Positions 1-12,345 are shown, counted from the first letter of the stretch. The stretch is DNA of 64,000 nt from Deinandra increscens subsp. villosa (GCA_039602395.1 JBCNJP010000020.1:16718483-16782482); one strand, 5' to 3'. Numbers and translations are program-made. The notes: a model not told the origin generated them from the letters alone.

Positions 1-622
1 TTTTCGTTTGCATAAAGTATGTACCTGTTCCTTTTGTGCCTCCAAGTGAGAGATTCTTGTTCCGTAGAGTTTGCCCAAAAAGCTATCACCTATTTCGTTG
101 TATTGCCAGGTAATTATTTTTCTTTCAAGTTTGTAGTAGTCCGTTTATGCTCATATGGGCAAGGCCAGGTGGGGTTGGGTAATGGGTCAAAACGGGTTTC
201 TGCAAGGGTCAAAGCAGGTTGGATGAAATAATTTTTATCCCGAACTTTTACCTTCTCTTTAAATAATAAGTATGCCACTTATGATCACAAAAATAATATT
301 AAACCCTAATCTAATTTTCTGAATAAAATGATCTAGGAGGATTCGTGCATCAAATTATGAAAGAATTATATTTATAATCATAAATATTTTGGAATATATT
401 TCTATAGAGAGTGATACAAAAGTGAAAATGTCTAAATGTTGTCAACTCCTTTAGGGACCATGCCTTATGAGGCATTAGGTTCTTGCAATTAAAACATGAT
501 GTTGTTTAATAGAATTGGCAATTTCCGTTCATTTACTTGTGAATGGGTCGATTGGGATACATTTTATCTCTAAGGGTCAAACAGGAAAAGATAGGTAGGT
601 AAAATGGAAACATGTCAAATAG
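1..622. repeat. Exact second copy of 4726-5347 abutting the gap
   Basis: These 622 bases match 4726-5347 base for base as far as I can read. They hold the last 109 bases of a KUP7 exon, its GT donor at 110, and the start of the following intron. The copy stops exactly where the run of N begins and begins at the window edge, so it probably extends further left. A real duplication of this age would have to be extremely recent; an unmerged overlap or alternative haplotype between two contigs is simpler. Confidence 0.95.
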
Positions 623-1122
623 NNNNNNNNNNNNNNNNNNNNNNNNNNNNNNNNNNNNNNNNNNNNNNNNNNNNNNNNNNNNNNNNNNNNNNNNNNNNNN
701 NNNNNNNNNNNNNNNNNNNNNNNNNNNNNNNNNNNNNNNNNNNNNNNNNNNNNNNNNNNNNNNNNNNNNNNNNNNNNNNNNNNNNNNNNNNNNNNNNNNN
801 NNNNNNNNNNNNNNNNNNNNNNNNNNNNNNNNNNNNNNNNNNNNNNNNNNNNNNNNNNNNNNNNNNNNNNNNNNNNNNNNNNNNNNNNNNNNNNNNNNNN
901 NNNNNNNNNNNNNNNNNNNNNNNNNNNNNNNNNNNNNNNNNNNNNNNNNNNNNNNNNNNNNNNNNNNNNNNNNNNNNNNNNNNNNNNNNNNNNNNNNNNN
1001 NNNNNNNNNNNNNNNNNNNNNNNNNNNNNNNNNNNNNNNNNNNNNNNNNNNNNNNNNNNNNNNNNNNNNNNNNNNNNNNNNNNNNNNNNNNNNNNNNNNN
1101 NNNNNNNNNNNNNNNNNNNNNN
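623..1122. other. Assembly gap of exactly 500 N
   Basis: The round length of 500 suggests a placeholder for a scaffold join rather than a measured gap. Open reading frames through it have no meaning. The missing first half of the KUP7-like gene should lie in or beyond this gap. Confidence 0.98.
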
Positions 1123-1170
1123 TAGCAACATGTCACCGATTTGCATACATATGAGGCATATCATGATCTT

Positions 1171-1664
1171 GGGGACCTGATCAAATAAAAACAGCGTTTT
1201 GCCTAAAAACTAACACTAATCCAGTACAAAAAAATTACAAATCTAGTACAAAAAAAGAAAAAAGAATCCAATGCATAAAAAATACACCAAGGGACATTTG
1301 TCCCAATGGTATGGGGATGAAGGTTAGAGCTTGGGGACCTTGAGGTCTCAAGTTCAAACCTGACTCAAGGGGGTTTTTCTCAAGTGGTGAGTTTCCTCCT
1401 TGATGGTGTTCCTGGGTGAGCCAAGCTTGGAATGTCAAAATCAGTATGGACGGTTGCAATCCCGTCTCAGGAAGGCTCACTCGGGTATTGGAGATTTGGG
1501 AAGTAGCTCCAAACGCCGTTCAAAAAAAAAAATACATAAAAAATACAAATCTGGTACAAAAAAATAAACCCAGTACACTGTTTTTTACTGGTTTTGTACT
1601 AGATTGGTGTTTAACTGTTTTTACAGTTTTTAGGCAAAACACTGTTTTTAGAGGGTCTCACCCC
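1171..1664. mobile_element. Mutator-like MITE carrying a nested SINE
   Basis: The ends are inverted: GGGGACC on the left, CTCACCCC on the right, followed inward by a shared stretch around AAAACAG(C/T)GTTTTGCCTAAAAACT in opposite orientations. The flanks catgatctt (1162-1170) and catgatcta (1665-1673) match at 8 of 9 bases, the 9-bp duplication usual for Mutator-like elements. It has no coding capacity and lies in an intron of the KUP7-like gene. Without the SINE and its duplicated site it would be about 230 bp. Confidence 0.75.
1287..1534 (+). mobile_element. tRNA-derived SINE with perfect 13-bp TSD
   Basis: The 13-mer cataaaaaataca occurs at 1274-1286 and again at 1535-1547, directly flanking the element. 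The head has pol III-like boxes: a box-A-like tgtcccaatgg and a box-B-like agttcaaacct about 50 bases on. The tail is an A-run after gccgttc. Length (about 248 bp), tail and TSD length all fit a plant SINE copied by LINE machinery. The perfect TSD suggests a fairly young copy. Confidence 0.85.
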
Positions 1665-2375
1665 CATGATCTATATCTGATATGGCTTGGCCTGTTTAAG
1701 TTTGCCAACCAATCAAGAAAATTCATCCACGGATTCAATAATTGATACGATAAATCGACCCATTTAAATAAATCCCTCTCTTGGATTAATATCAATCTAC
1801 CTCAATGTAGATCAAACCTATTTAGATAACTAATACCAAAAAAATGTAACTGATCTTTATAATATATATTATATGCAAATAATGCATCCAAATCTGTGCA
1901 AATGTTTAAGGCATAACACCAAATTCAAATGAAACCTCTTAATACACTCTATGCCATACAGTTATTAGTTTTGTAGGTATACCATATAAGATTATAAAAC
2001 AAAATATCTCATGTTCTATACGATATATTCTTTACATTGTAATTTTTGTAACATGCATACAAGTTCTGGTTTTTTTATAAAAAAAATAATTTATTTCCCT
2101 TTCTAACTCAAGTATACACAAAGAAGAAGAGTACACACATTTAAGCATGTCATTTTCTCATCCTTTCTTTCTACTCAAGTCTCAAGAAATGGCAGAAAAA
2201 AGTTATCCTTTCTTTTCACTTCTTTTTCTCCAAACCCAAGAATTATAGATTAACTGATAAGATAAATTTAGAGAAAGCAATTGAAAAGAACAATGAAAGT
2301 TAAACGCAGTTGCTTTAAGCTGGTTTATGTAACTATAAGTGAAACCCTTGTTTCTTTTCTGTTGGTATACTTCAG

Positions 2376-5300
2376 GTTCAGAAGCAATGTTTGCAGATCT
2401 TTGCTATTTTTCTGTGGGAGCTATCCAGGTATTGCGTATGTTATAAACTTTTAATGCACACTTTTTTCTTTCTATTGCTTTCTTCTGGATACGCTAAATG
2501 GAATTTGTATTTTGCAGCTTATTTTTGCTTTCCTTGTACTTCCTTGCCTTTTGCTGGGTTACTTGGGTCAAGCTGCCTATCTCATGGATAATAATGGTCA
2601 TGCACAGCAGTCTTTCTTTTCTTCTATCCCAAGTGAGCCTCTTGTCTGTTTCTGCTCACGTGGCACACAATGACTTCATTTTTCTTCATGTTGAGGTGGC
2701 ATGATGGGCTGGTCCTAGGTGGGGCGGGGTGGGGGGCGGGGTAAAGAAATGGGTCAAATCAGGTGATTTATTCTACAGGTCCAAACATGTCGGGATTGGA
2801 TTGACCCGCAACACTTTTTGTCCATTTTTTTTACAAATAGTGTGCGTCAAATACGATTACAATTATTGTATACATTTCATACTTTTCCGTAATAACCTAA
2901 TCTTTGTAATAAATACTTAAGAGGTTTTATGCACTATAACAAGGATAGTGTTGTAAAAGAGCAACATACTTGCTCAAATGTTTCACATTGCTATGTTATG
3001 ACATCACCGATTTACCCCTTCAGATACACTTTGGCTAGCTTTTGCCTTTTTCTTCTTACCGCTATAAATCTATTTGACTTGTTAGACAGAAAACATAAAC
3101 ATAAATTTCAAATTGACCCAATCATAAATATATGAGTTGAGATTCGTACCTATAGAAAGTATCTTTAAGCATAGCTTGCAAGAGGAAGCCATGGCTAATA
3201 CTTGTATATTTTGGTGACTGGCTGTCTGCAGATGGAATTTTTTGGCCAGTCTTCCTAATTGCTAATATTGCAGCATTGATTGCTAGTAGAACAATGACGA
3301 CAGCGACTTTTTCTTGTGTCAAACAGTCAATAGCACTTGGTTGTTTTCCTCGCCTAAAAATCATACATACTTCTCGCAAATTCATGGGTCAGATATATAT
3401 TCCAATTGTTAACTGGTTCCTGCTGGCCTCTGCTGTTCTTCTTGTCTGCTCCATTGCAAGCACCGATGAGATAGGAAATGCATATGGTACTCCTTACTTT
3501 TTATTTATTCTTCATTTGCAAATGTTTATTTAGTATGGATGCTGTTTGTTCATTGGATGTGTTATCCTTGTTTTCTTCTCGCCTTGAGACTAGACTCCCA
3601 ATTCAATCTAAAAAGACGATATAAAAAACTTGTTGATTTGCATGGTTGTCCTATTTGTACTTGTATGAAATTAGCATTGAGAATCTATGATGTGAGAGAC
3701 TGTGATAGTTGATACCAACGTTTTGAGGTGGCAAACTGGGCATGCTGGGTAGCAGGATTAAATGGAGTCAGGTTGGATTTGGTTGACCTGAAAGTCTGAA
3801 ACACATATTGTTACAATTTTTATAAAGGATCATTGTGTTAAACATGATTAGAGAGATTACATTATTTCAATAAGCATATCCTCTTTTTTATTAAAACAAT
3901 GTAGGGAGCTGTATGAAATTAAAAAGTCACTTTTGGCTACTTTCTATCCTTTTGACGGTTCAACTCATTTGGCATGTTCCCTTTTCTATACTTTTACCGG
4001 TTTGCCCTGGCTAGTGATAATTGATTACCTCTAATACCCATTTATAAGTAAAGCTGCCACATCTAATTTTTTCCCCTTCTCTAATTAGGGATAAGCATCC
4101 TCTAAACATATTGCGATTCTTTGCTTTATTTCAGTACTATGAAAATTAGCTTAAAGAAATTTGATTTTCAAGCAGGACGTATAATGTTCAAATAATCAGC
4201 TTTAATGATCTTTTGCTGTGTCAATAGCTGAATCCATAATATAGCTGCTTCTGGATGGACTTGAATGGAGTTTGCCTTTTGCCTAATGTTTATTTGTATA
4301 ATATAATACAGGAATTGCTGAAGTTGGAGTGATGATGATGAGTACTATATTAGTAATCCTTGTAATGCTTCTTATATGGCAGATAAACATCATTCTGGTT
4401 CTGTTTTTTTCTGTCATTTTCCTTGGGTTGGAGGTTGTATTCTTTTCATCAGTTTTACGGGGTATTAGAGATGGAAGCTGGCTCATATTGGTGTTTGCGA
4501 TGGTTGTATTTTTCATAATGTACATATGGAATTATGGTAGCAAGCTCAAATATGAAACCGAGATCAAGAAAAAGATTTCAATGGATGTAATGCGCCAATT
4601 GGGTAGCAATCTTGGAACTGTTAGAGCTCCTGGCATCGGATTGCTTTACAATGAGCTGGCACAAGGCGTGCCTACAATATTTGGACAATTTCTGGCCACT
4701 CTTCCAGCTGTCCATTCGATGATTGTTTTCGTTTGCATAAAGTATGTACCTGTTCCTTTTGTGCCTCCAAGTGAGAGATTCTTGTTCCGTAGAGTTTGCC
4801 CAAAAAGCTATCACCTATTTCGTTGTATTGCCAGGTAATTATTTTTCTTTCAAGTTTGTAGTAGTCCGTTTATGCTCATATGGGCAAGGCCAGGTGGGGT
4901 TGGGTAATGGGTCAAAACGGGTTTCTGCAAGGGTCAAAGCAGGTTGGATGAAATAATTTTTATCCCGAACTTTTACCTTCTCTTTAAATAATAAGTATGC
5001 CACTTATGATCACAAAAATAATATTAAACCCTAATCTAATTTTCTGAATAAAATGATCTAGGAGGATTCGTGCATCAAATTATGAAAGAATTATATTTAT
5101 AATCATAAATATTTTGGAATATATTTCTATAGAGAGTGATACAAAAGTGAAAATGTCTAAATGTTGTCAACTCCTTTAGGGACCATGCCTTATGAGGCAT
5201 TAGGTTCTTGCAATTAAAACATGATGTTGTTTAATAGAATTGGCAATTTCCGTTCATTTACTTGTGAATGGGTCGATTGGGATACATTTTATCTCTAAGG

Positions 5301-6063
5301 GTCAAACAGGAAAAGATAGGTAGGTAAAATGGAAACATGTCAAATAGTGAAGACTCCAAAGCATATTTTTTATGCATAAAACCTCCTTTTGACAATTGTG
5401 TATAAAAAAAAACAAGAAAGTTGGACATAAAAGGTTTCAGTTAAACCTGCTCGACTTGCACATAACTATCCTTTTTACCCGCCCATATTTTAAGATACCT
5501 GGTAACCCAGTGTCTGGGTTTAACATATGGATTCTTACAGATATGGCTATAAGGATCTCCATAGGGAGAATCACCAGCTTTTTGAGCAACTTCTGATAGA
5601 AAGCCTCGAGAAGTTTATTCTCCGAGAAGCAAAAGAAAGATCATTGGAAAGTGACAGGGATGAAGATACTGATTCCGAAGATGAATCCTCACACGTTCTA
5701 CTTGATCCAAAAGGGACCGTCTATTCACTTGGCGCTCCTCTGTTATCCAAATACAAAAACAAGACCACTAAACGGCCTGTAATCTCAGAAGCAAGCACTT
5801 CACATGATGAGCCCCAAAGCGACCCCGTTCAAGACAAGAGCCTTGAAAACGAACTAACGCTCCTACATATGGCCAAGGAAGCAGGGGTGGTTTATCTTCT
5901 TGGTCATGTATCTATCAGAGCACGAAAAGACTCGTGGTTCACTAAGAAATTGGCTATCAATTACTTTTACGCGTTTTTGAGGAAAAACTGCCGGAGGGGG
6001 ATCGCTACTTTGAGTGTCCCACACACTCGTTTGTTGGAAGTGGCCATCACACATATGGTCTGA
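2376..6063 (+). CDS. KUP7: KUP7-like K+ transporter, 3' half only
   Basis: Five exons: 2376-2428, 2518-2632, 3232-3486, 4312-4834 and 5541-6063 (stop), all with GT-AG introns and closing phase. Together they encode the last ~488 residues of a HAK/KUP/KT K+/H+ symporter, a multi-pass membrane protein for potassium uptake or release. Family signs are GSEAMFADL, the LGQAAYL helix, FSCVKQS...GCFPRLKIIHTS, MGQIYIP(I)NW and the C-terminal DSWF.KKL.INY.YAFLRKN block. An acidic stretch (DRDEDTDSEDES) sits in the cytosolic tail. The overall pattern is closest to KUP7. The first half, about 350 residues with the start codon, is absent: upstream is only intron and the N gap. The large intron 3487-4311 is repeat-rich. 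Confidence 0.92.
2690..3130. repeat. GGGTCAA-rich intronic repeat
   Basis: The stretch starts near gaggtggcatgatgggc and continues with G-rich and gggtcaaatcagg / ttgacccgc motifs. Similar fragments start or end at 130-230, 540-600, 3725-3790, 14930-15010, 27664-27760, 40150-40210 and 48480-48650. The flanking gaggtggcaa / ttgccacctc words look like terminal repeats of one hAT-type MITE family. Exact borders are not resolved here. Confidence 0.5.
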
Positions 6064-7778
6064 ACTCTGAATGACCATCTCGGTTTTGCATTTTTGGTTG
6101 TGGGTTTTGGACAGTACAGAATTATTGTGGGTTGTGTACATTGAATTTTAGATGTTGATATTTTACTTAACATGTGTAGTTGATGAAGGTGAAAGCATAG
6201 GGTGAACAAATGAGTTGTTTTCCATACTTTGTTCAGCTTGTATTAGTTGTGTTAAAATCTTTCTTATGTCTTCAATTAATTGTGTATTAATACATGTATT
6301 TATATTTATGTATAAATGCAAATGTATAGAAAAATTTCAATACGTGGAAACTCCAGCAACCGGGTAATACCCCTCTACTGTCTAGTCGCACAACTTTTTG
6401 TAGTACTTTTTGTTTTTTTTAATTTAATAATTTCATAAGTTTTTCAAGTATTTTTGAAGTATTTTGGTCGAAAGTTGATATCTTTGAAAGAACTAATGTT
6501 GACGGGTTCATAAGTATTTTTAAACATTTAAGACAAGCATTTAAAATGAAAATATATGTAAAACACTAAAATGGGAGTGTCTTAATGAAAATGTATTTGT
6601 TTGTTTTGAAGATTTTTATTACTTGTTGAAAGGCTTCTTATGGAAGTTCAATCATTTCTTTTAAAGTACTTTCAACTTTTTATAAAAGAAATGAACTTAG
6701 TTTTATGATTTAATCTTTAAAGTATATTTCATTTGTCTTCAAGTGACCATGTATCTTATATTTAGTGTTTTAGATAATTTCTTGGTTAAAACAATCTTTA
6801 AAAAAACCTTGAATTATTTTATAAAATTTATGGTGTATAAAAATGTATGTGAATGATAAGTAAAACTATAGCAATCTTAAACTCAATTTAAACACCATCA
6901 CTTATCTTGAACTTAACATATCTTGTATCTTAGGCTCATTGTCAACTTGATAAATCAAAGTCTATTGTACAAACATAGTCCGATTGATTAATCTATATAT
7001 TCACCATGGTTTCTGAATGATGTGGTTGATACACAGTCCAATCATGTATTGATCGTGTGTTATCTTTCCTAAAAACACAATTTGATCTTGTATTAGTTGT
7101 GTTGTTAAGTATGCAACTTATGTTCAAAGATTTAGTTTCTCTCCGTTTTAACTGTTTAGAAATTCTTAACATAACCATTAACATATAAACAAAATAAGAA
7201 TAGCATGTGATAATTCATTTATGTATTAAGTTTTTTCTCTCTTTAATATAAGTTATATTAAATATTTTAATATAGAAAGACTAATATGCCCTAAGTTTAA
7301 CAAAAAAGTTAATGTAACCTAGTCTAGTAGTTTTTAATACCCAACATTATTAAAAAAACTGAAACCACAAGCCTCAGTGTTGTTAGTAAAAGAAAGTTAG
7401 TATCCAAATATGTTATTTTAGTTAAAACACATAGATCATTCATCTAATTAACTCTCAAAGTTATTTTTTAATAGGATCGAACTAACCTCACGTTTTTTCA
7501 CACTTGAGGGTGTATTTGGTTTAAAATAGATGGACGTTGACTTAAAACGTAACTTTACAACAAATTAAAAACCACATAGACTCAATAACCATATCACTCA
7601 AATAACGTATTTTACCGAATCCTAACCATTTGTCAAATTAAGTTTTGTATTAATATTAAAATAAAAAAGACGCTTTCCAGAAAGTTGTTGGTAGCTCCAA
7701 CCATTAGGCTTGGCTTCGTCAAAAACTATCCCTATCGGCCAAGTATATTATTATATCCAGTCAACGTGAATTCACTCA
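6064..7778. other. Spacer between KUP7-like gene and RING gene
   Basis: The first ~250 bases should be the KUP7 3' UTR (AT-rich with several aataaa-like words). The rest is AT-rich with no supported exon, RNA gene or element ends. The last part must hold the promoter of the RING gene. Confidence 0.6.
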
Positions 7779-7868
7779 TTCTCTCTCTCTCTCTCTCTCT
7801 ATGACCTTCGCCCAATTCAAGTCTCCACCGCCATGAACATCATCTTCATCATCTTCTTCATCTTCTAG
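7779..7868 (+). promoter_or_regulatory. Probable first leader exon of the RING gene, with CT repeat and two uORFs
   Basis: A run of ten CT units (7781-7800) is followed by two tiny reading frames. uORF1 is 7801-7836 (11 codons plus stop) and uORF2 is 7833-7868 (11 codons plus stop); they overlap at ATGA. uORF2 ends in TAG exactly at a strong donor (tag|gtgagt). The matching acceptor would be tttatgcag at 10849, giving a second leader exon 10850-10912. The transcription start is inferred, not seen. Confidence 0.5.
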
Positions 7869-10849
7869 GTGAGTGAGCCTTAGTCTTAACGTAATTCGCT
7901 CTCCAATTTTCAGGTCCGATTGACTTTCTCATCTTGATTAATCGTCATCTATGTTAACTGTTATTGACTGTTATATACGGATCTGAAAATGCTTTCGAAA
8001 TCTAGGTTTATTGCGATCAGTAATTTGCTTTCATCAACGGATTCAATTGTGTGTTTTAGTTTCCATGGATTTAGAATTTCGATGTCGAAACTACTCATTT
8101 TTGTTGCTGATTGAATGATTACTAACTCAATTTCATGATTTGATTCTCTGCTGAAAAATCCTGTGATTGTGGTAGTGGTTTTGTGTGATTGATTGTAGTT
8201 TGGTTAGAAATTTGCTCTGGAGTTAAGTTTCGATGCTTATTAATTTTGTTTGTTTGAAAATTGAAATAAGATTCTCTTTACAAGTTTTCAGAATGTTAGG
8301 GATACATTGTGTTGTTTTACATTAAACATGATAATTACTTATGGAAGGAATATATCAAATTCAAGGAGCAATTTCTTTGTTATAGATTTACTTTACACTG
8401 GTCTCTTAAGGCTCTCCCTTGTGTGTATTTTTTCTATTTGGAATTTGGATAGCATGTATGTCTTATGTTCACGATGGGTGACCGTTTTGTGCTGTTTAGT
8501 GATTGTTTTAACTAATAATTAACCTGGATGACAAGAGGTGGAAGAAAATTACTTGTTGTGCTTGTAACTAGTTGCTAGAGATGGCTATCTTAGTTGGTCT
8601 AGGGAATCATAGAGCCACATTTTTATAAGGTGATTTGCTATTTGGGATGCACTTCGTTTTATATTAGTATTATATGAAAGTTTTTTTTGTGATGTGACAA
8701 AAAAAATCCGAACTATATATAAATTCTTTATGCAAATAAGTGTGCTTATGTGGTAATACATGTGTGGGATATACTAGTTGTACGTAACGATTTTTGGTCT
8801 TTGCTCTCCCTTGTAGAAAGGGGTTGTGAAAGAAAGTTAAATTGGTTTATATATCTTGTTGGTATGTGAGGAAGAGAAGGGTGAAGGAACAGACTTATCC
8901 TTAATTTATGAAAGAAACAGTTATTTGCCAAGGGGGGTTATGTGATTATGACAATCTAGTGTTCATTTCCTCTATATTTTATCGCTTTCTTCCATTTTTG
9001 GAACAAAAGAGCTACAATGTTCCCCTTTTTAAAAACTTTTAGAGAAGGGAATTTGACTTTATCCCTCATAACTGTCGTAAGCCTGTTCTTGTCTTTTTCA
9101 ATAACAAAGATACATGAATCATGGAAGGCCTTTTCCATACATCCCATCATTCTCGTTCACTGTCATCTTTCTATTAACTTTTATGTGTACCTAGTCAGTG
9201 CCGGCTCAGCGGAGTCCCAAAGCGAACTAAAAATCCAGGGCCCCTTTCAAAGTTCATGTTATAAACTTTCCTTTTTATCCGGGTTTCGGACCGACAATAA
9301 TAAGTTAAAAAGGTTATACGTTTTTCTTTAAATATTTTTGCACGCTTTTTATGTACATCAACACATTAAATATCCAAAAGATTAAGTTGAATTGCTTCAA
9401 TTTAAATTGTTTTACACGACTTACTCTTATGGTTATCAAATTATACAAGACCCAAACCAGATAAAACATATATAATTTTTTCCATTCAAATTTAGGGGCC
9501 CTATTCAAATGGGGCCCAAAGCCCTAGCATCATTTGAAATATCTAACAGAAAGAAGAAGAAAAATGGAGACATTCTATTAATTATCATCTCCATTTTTTC
9601 TTCTCGTAGTCATATATTTCTTTATACCTTCCTTGGATAAAGTTTCTCGCCTGTGGTCTTCATATTCCACTTTGAGTCATGGTTATTCATCGTTCTCCGT
9701 TACCTAAGCTGGGTACAAAAGACCCCACTCTTAACGGTCATTTGTCATGTTCTTTGCCATGAGATGCTTTAAGCATTTCCTTTTTTTGGATTTCTTTATT
9801 TTAATATTGGCCAAGTGAACAGATTATGTTCTCTGTTACCTCTAACCGTATATATACATAAATGATCCTTCATTAGATATAAAGATGCTATGCTTATGTC
9901 TTTTCATGTTCTTGAACCACAGATGCTTTAAACCCTGCCAGGTTCTCTCATCTCTGCTTCTCTTTCTTATTGGGATTTCCATATATAAAATTTTTCTGAG
10001 TGAATATCAAAAACATGTATTCTAATTATAACTAGCGAAGTGCTTCTAGGCATAATTGTCAAGTTGTTAAGGGAATCTTCTCAGACACAAGTGCATAGCA
10101 TCTTTCTTTTTCATTATATCTGGGATAGATGCCATTCTTTTGTTAAACGTTACAAATCATATTGATTAACCTATGAGTGGAACAATTATAGGTAACACCT
10201 AGCTTGCCAACCAAACAACTTCTCTTATGTATTTCATATGCTTAATTTTATAGTCTTACAATAGTCCAAAAATCACTGTGTCAAGGTTCTATTGGTTCAA
10301 TTGCATTTAAACTTAGAAATAAGGGTGTGTAAAAATTGGTGTGAAGTGACAAAACTGAAGAATCATACTAGGACTGGTCCGACTGAACCAGTATCGGCTA
10401 ATATTTTATCCAATTCCAGTTCTAGAGTTTCTAAACAACCATATCTCGGTTCAGGAAGTTTTCAAGAACCGGCTCTCGCTTTGTTCTAGTCCGGTGAACC
10501 AAAACTTTAAGTTCCTTACTTTTCAAAACTTGAACGAGGCCGTTTTGCATATATGTTTTTCAAACTATAAAACCCCTAGTTTGTACTTGGTTTACGGTCC
10601 GGCATGGAACCAAACTTGTCCTAAACAGGAACCTGACTTGTACCTAATCAGTTTAGGTTCGTCTAGGTTTTCAGTATTCTTAATTATCGCATCCGGTCCA
10701 GTTTTGTCCCATTAACATAAGAAAATAAATGGGAAGAAAAACACCTGATTACGTGCCACCTATAATTGATATCCTGATTCTGCATCACCTATAATTGATA
10801 TCCTTATTCTCTGTCATATATAACTTATATCCTTATTCCATTTATGCAG
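7869..10849 (+). other. Probable 3-kb leader intron of the RING gene
   Basis: Bounded by a consensus donor (gtgagt) and a pyrimidine-rich acceptor (ttccatttatgcag). It contains a truncated hAT-like repeat at about 9198-9530 (cagtgccggctc start, gggcccc and ggggccc inside) and a decayed repeat rich in accggttc / ggtccg words around 10290-10700. I see no coding exon in it. Long first introns in the leader often raise expression in plants, but nothing here tests that. Confidence 0.5.
9198..9530. mobile_element. hAT-like element fragment in the leader intron
   Basis: The left end cagtgccggctc is a common plant hAT terminus. Inside are subterminal gggcccc and ggggccc words in opposite orientation. 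I could not find the matching right terminus or an 8-bp duplication, so it is probably 3'-truncated. Confidence 0.4.
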
Positions 10850-10912
10850 AAATTTCTATTTGGGCGTCAAGACTTTAGACCGTGTCTGTGAAACCCCTAT
10901 TACTGACTAGCC

Positions 10913-11737
10913 ATGTCGAGCGGCGGCAATACACACTGGTGCTACCAGTGCGGACGACCAGTCAGGGTTCGGGGTCGTAATCCTGCGTGCCCATATTGTT
11001 CTGGAGGATTTGTGCAAGAACTAAGCGAGGTAGTTGAACCCAGACACCCAGACATCAGGCCTACTCATGCACAAGGGCCTCCTGATTACAGGCTCATGGA
11101 ACAGTTCCCAGACCCCAGAATTAGAATCATGGATGCTTTTGCCGAGTTAGTAACACAGAGAATGAGCGGAAGAAACCCGAACTTTGATGGTAGGAGATCT
11201 AGACTTGTCCCTGAACATGGTGTGGTTCCATGGTTCATGTTTGATGGTCCAGGTGCGGCTCAGATGCCTGCCAATGATGGATTCGAGGTTTTTTTCAACG
11301 GTGCACCGCCTGGGCCTCGACGGTCTAATGTCAGTAACATCTTGATGGGTCCTGGGTTACAGGAACTATTCGAACAGCTTTCGATGAATGATGGTAGGCA
11401 GGGGCCGCCACCAGCAACCCGATCAGCAATCGATTCAATGCCCACTATTAAGATTACAAGTAGACACCTTACCAATGATTCTCACTGCCCAGTTTGTCAA
11501 GATCAATTCGAGTTGGGATGTGAGGCTAGACAAATGCCGTGCAACCATATCTACCATTCGGGTTGCATCGAGCCATGGTTGGTGCAGCACAATTCTTGCC
11601 CGGTGTGTCGGGTGGAGCTTCCAGCTCACGGTACAAGTATGGGAAGTAGCAGTGGTGGTGGTGGTGGTGAGGGTAATGGCGGGCACAGTCGGGGGAGGAG
11701 GAATGCGTTCTCGTTTTTATGGCCTTTCGGGTCGTGA
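10913..11737 (+). CDS. RHC1A: RING-H2 E3 ubiquitin ligase, RHC1A-like
   Basis: An intronless 274-residue CDS. The N-terminus carries a CxxC...CxxC zinc ribbon (WCYQCGRPV and ACPYCSGGF, residues ~9-31), typical of the RHC1A/RHC2A/RDUF group. The RING-H2 domain (residues ~193-234) is CPVCQDQF, then MPCNHIYHSGCIEPWL and SCPVCRVELP, with all eight ligands in C3H2C3 order. It should transfer ubiquitin from an E2 to substrates in the cytosol; substrates are unknown. The tail is Gly/Ser-rich. The start is set by homology of the MSS...THWC N-terminus and the absence of an upstream in-frame ATG nearby. The closest named relative is RHC1A; RHC2A is possible. Confidence 0.88.
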   Translation: MSSGGNTHWCYQCGRPVRVRGRNPACPYCSGGFVQELSEVVEPRHPDIRPTHAQGPPDYRLMEQFPDPRIRIMDAFAELVTQRMSGRNPNFDGRRSRLVPEHGVVPWFMFDGPGAAQMPANDGFEVFFNGAPPGPRRSNVSNILMGPGLQELFEQLSMNDGRQGPPPATRSAIDSMPTIKITSRHLTNDSHCPVCQDQFELGCEARQMPCNHIYHSGCIEPWLVQHNSCPVCRVELPAHGTSMGSSSGGGGGEGNGGHSRGRRNAFSFLWPFGS

Positions 11738-11882
11738 AATGAAAGAGAGGACCGGGTATAAATATGATTACTGTTGGTCATTGAAAATATGGTTATTGTG
11801 GAAGTTGGTTTGGGTTTGATTATGTGTATGTTGCTATAATAATATATAAATATAATGATAATCCCATGTAGATGATCCTAAG

Positions 11883-12345
11883 CAGGGGTGTAGCCGAGCT
11901 CGGCTTATTTAGACGTTCGGGTTCAAGCTTGGCTTATTTAGACTTAAGAGATCTCAACTCGAGCTTTACTTCTAAACCATGAGCTCGGCTTGGATTCGGT
12001 TTTGGATTCGGTTTGTTTATTATCAATTTTTATTTATTTATATATTATATATAATTAAATTTATATATATTTAGAATTATATTTTTATAGAAAATAATAC
12101 ATATTATTTACTTATTTTATTATAATTTTATATAATAATAATAAAGTTTCTAAAATACATTTAATAAATTAGATAAATTATAAAAATAAAAGGCTTGTGA
12201 AGGCTTGTGAGCCGGCTCGAACTCATTTATTAAACGAGCCATATTTTAAAGCTTGTCTCGTGCTCGATAGGCTCAACTCATTTCGAGCATTTTATCGATC
12301 TAATATTGAGTACTTCGTGAACGGCTTGGTAAGTTTGCACCCCTG
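11883..12345. mobile_element. hAT-type MITE with 8-bp TSD just downstream of the RING gene
   Basis: The termini are CAGGGGTG and CACCCCTG. Flanks are atcctaag (11875-11882) and gtcctaag (12346-12353), 7 of 8 identical. The interior has complementary gagctcggctt / ggctcgaactc words and an AT-rich centre but no ORF. It starts 145 bases after the stop codon, so it may form part of the 3' UTR or the terminator region. Relatives with the same CTCGGCTT/AAGCTCG vocabulary lie at 15055-15500, 25320-25440 and 40430-40530. Confidence 0.85.

Noticed and set aside
577..1164. Reading frames of 173-195 codons across the gap
   Set aside because: They consist almost wholly of N; not coding evidence.
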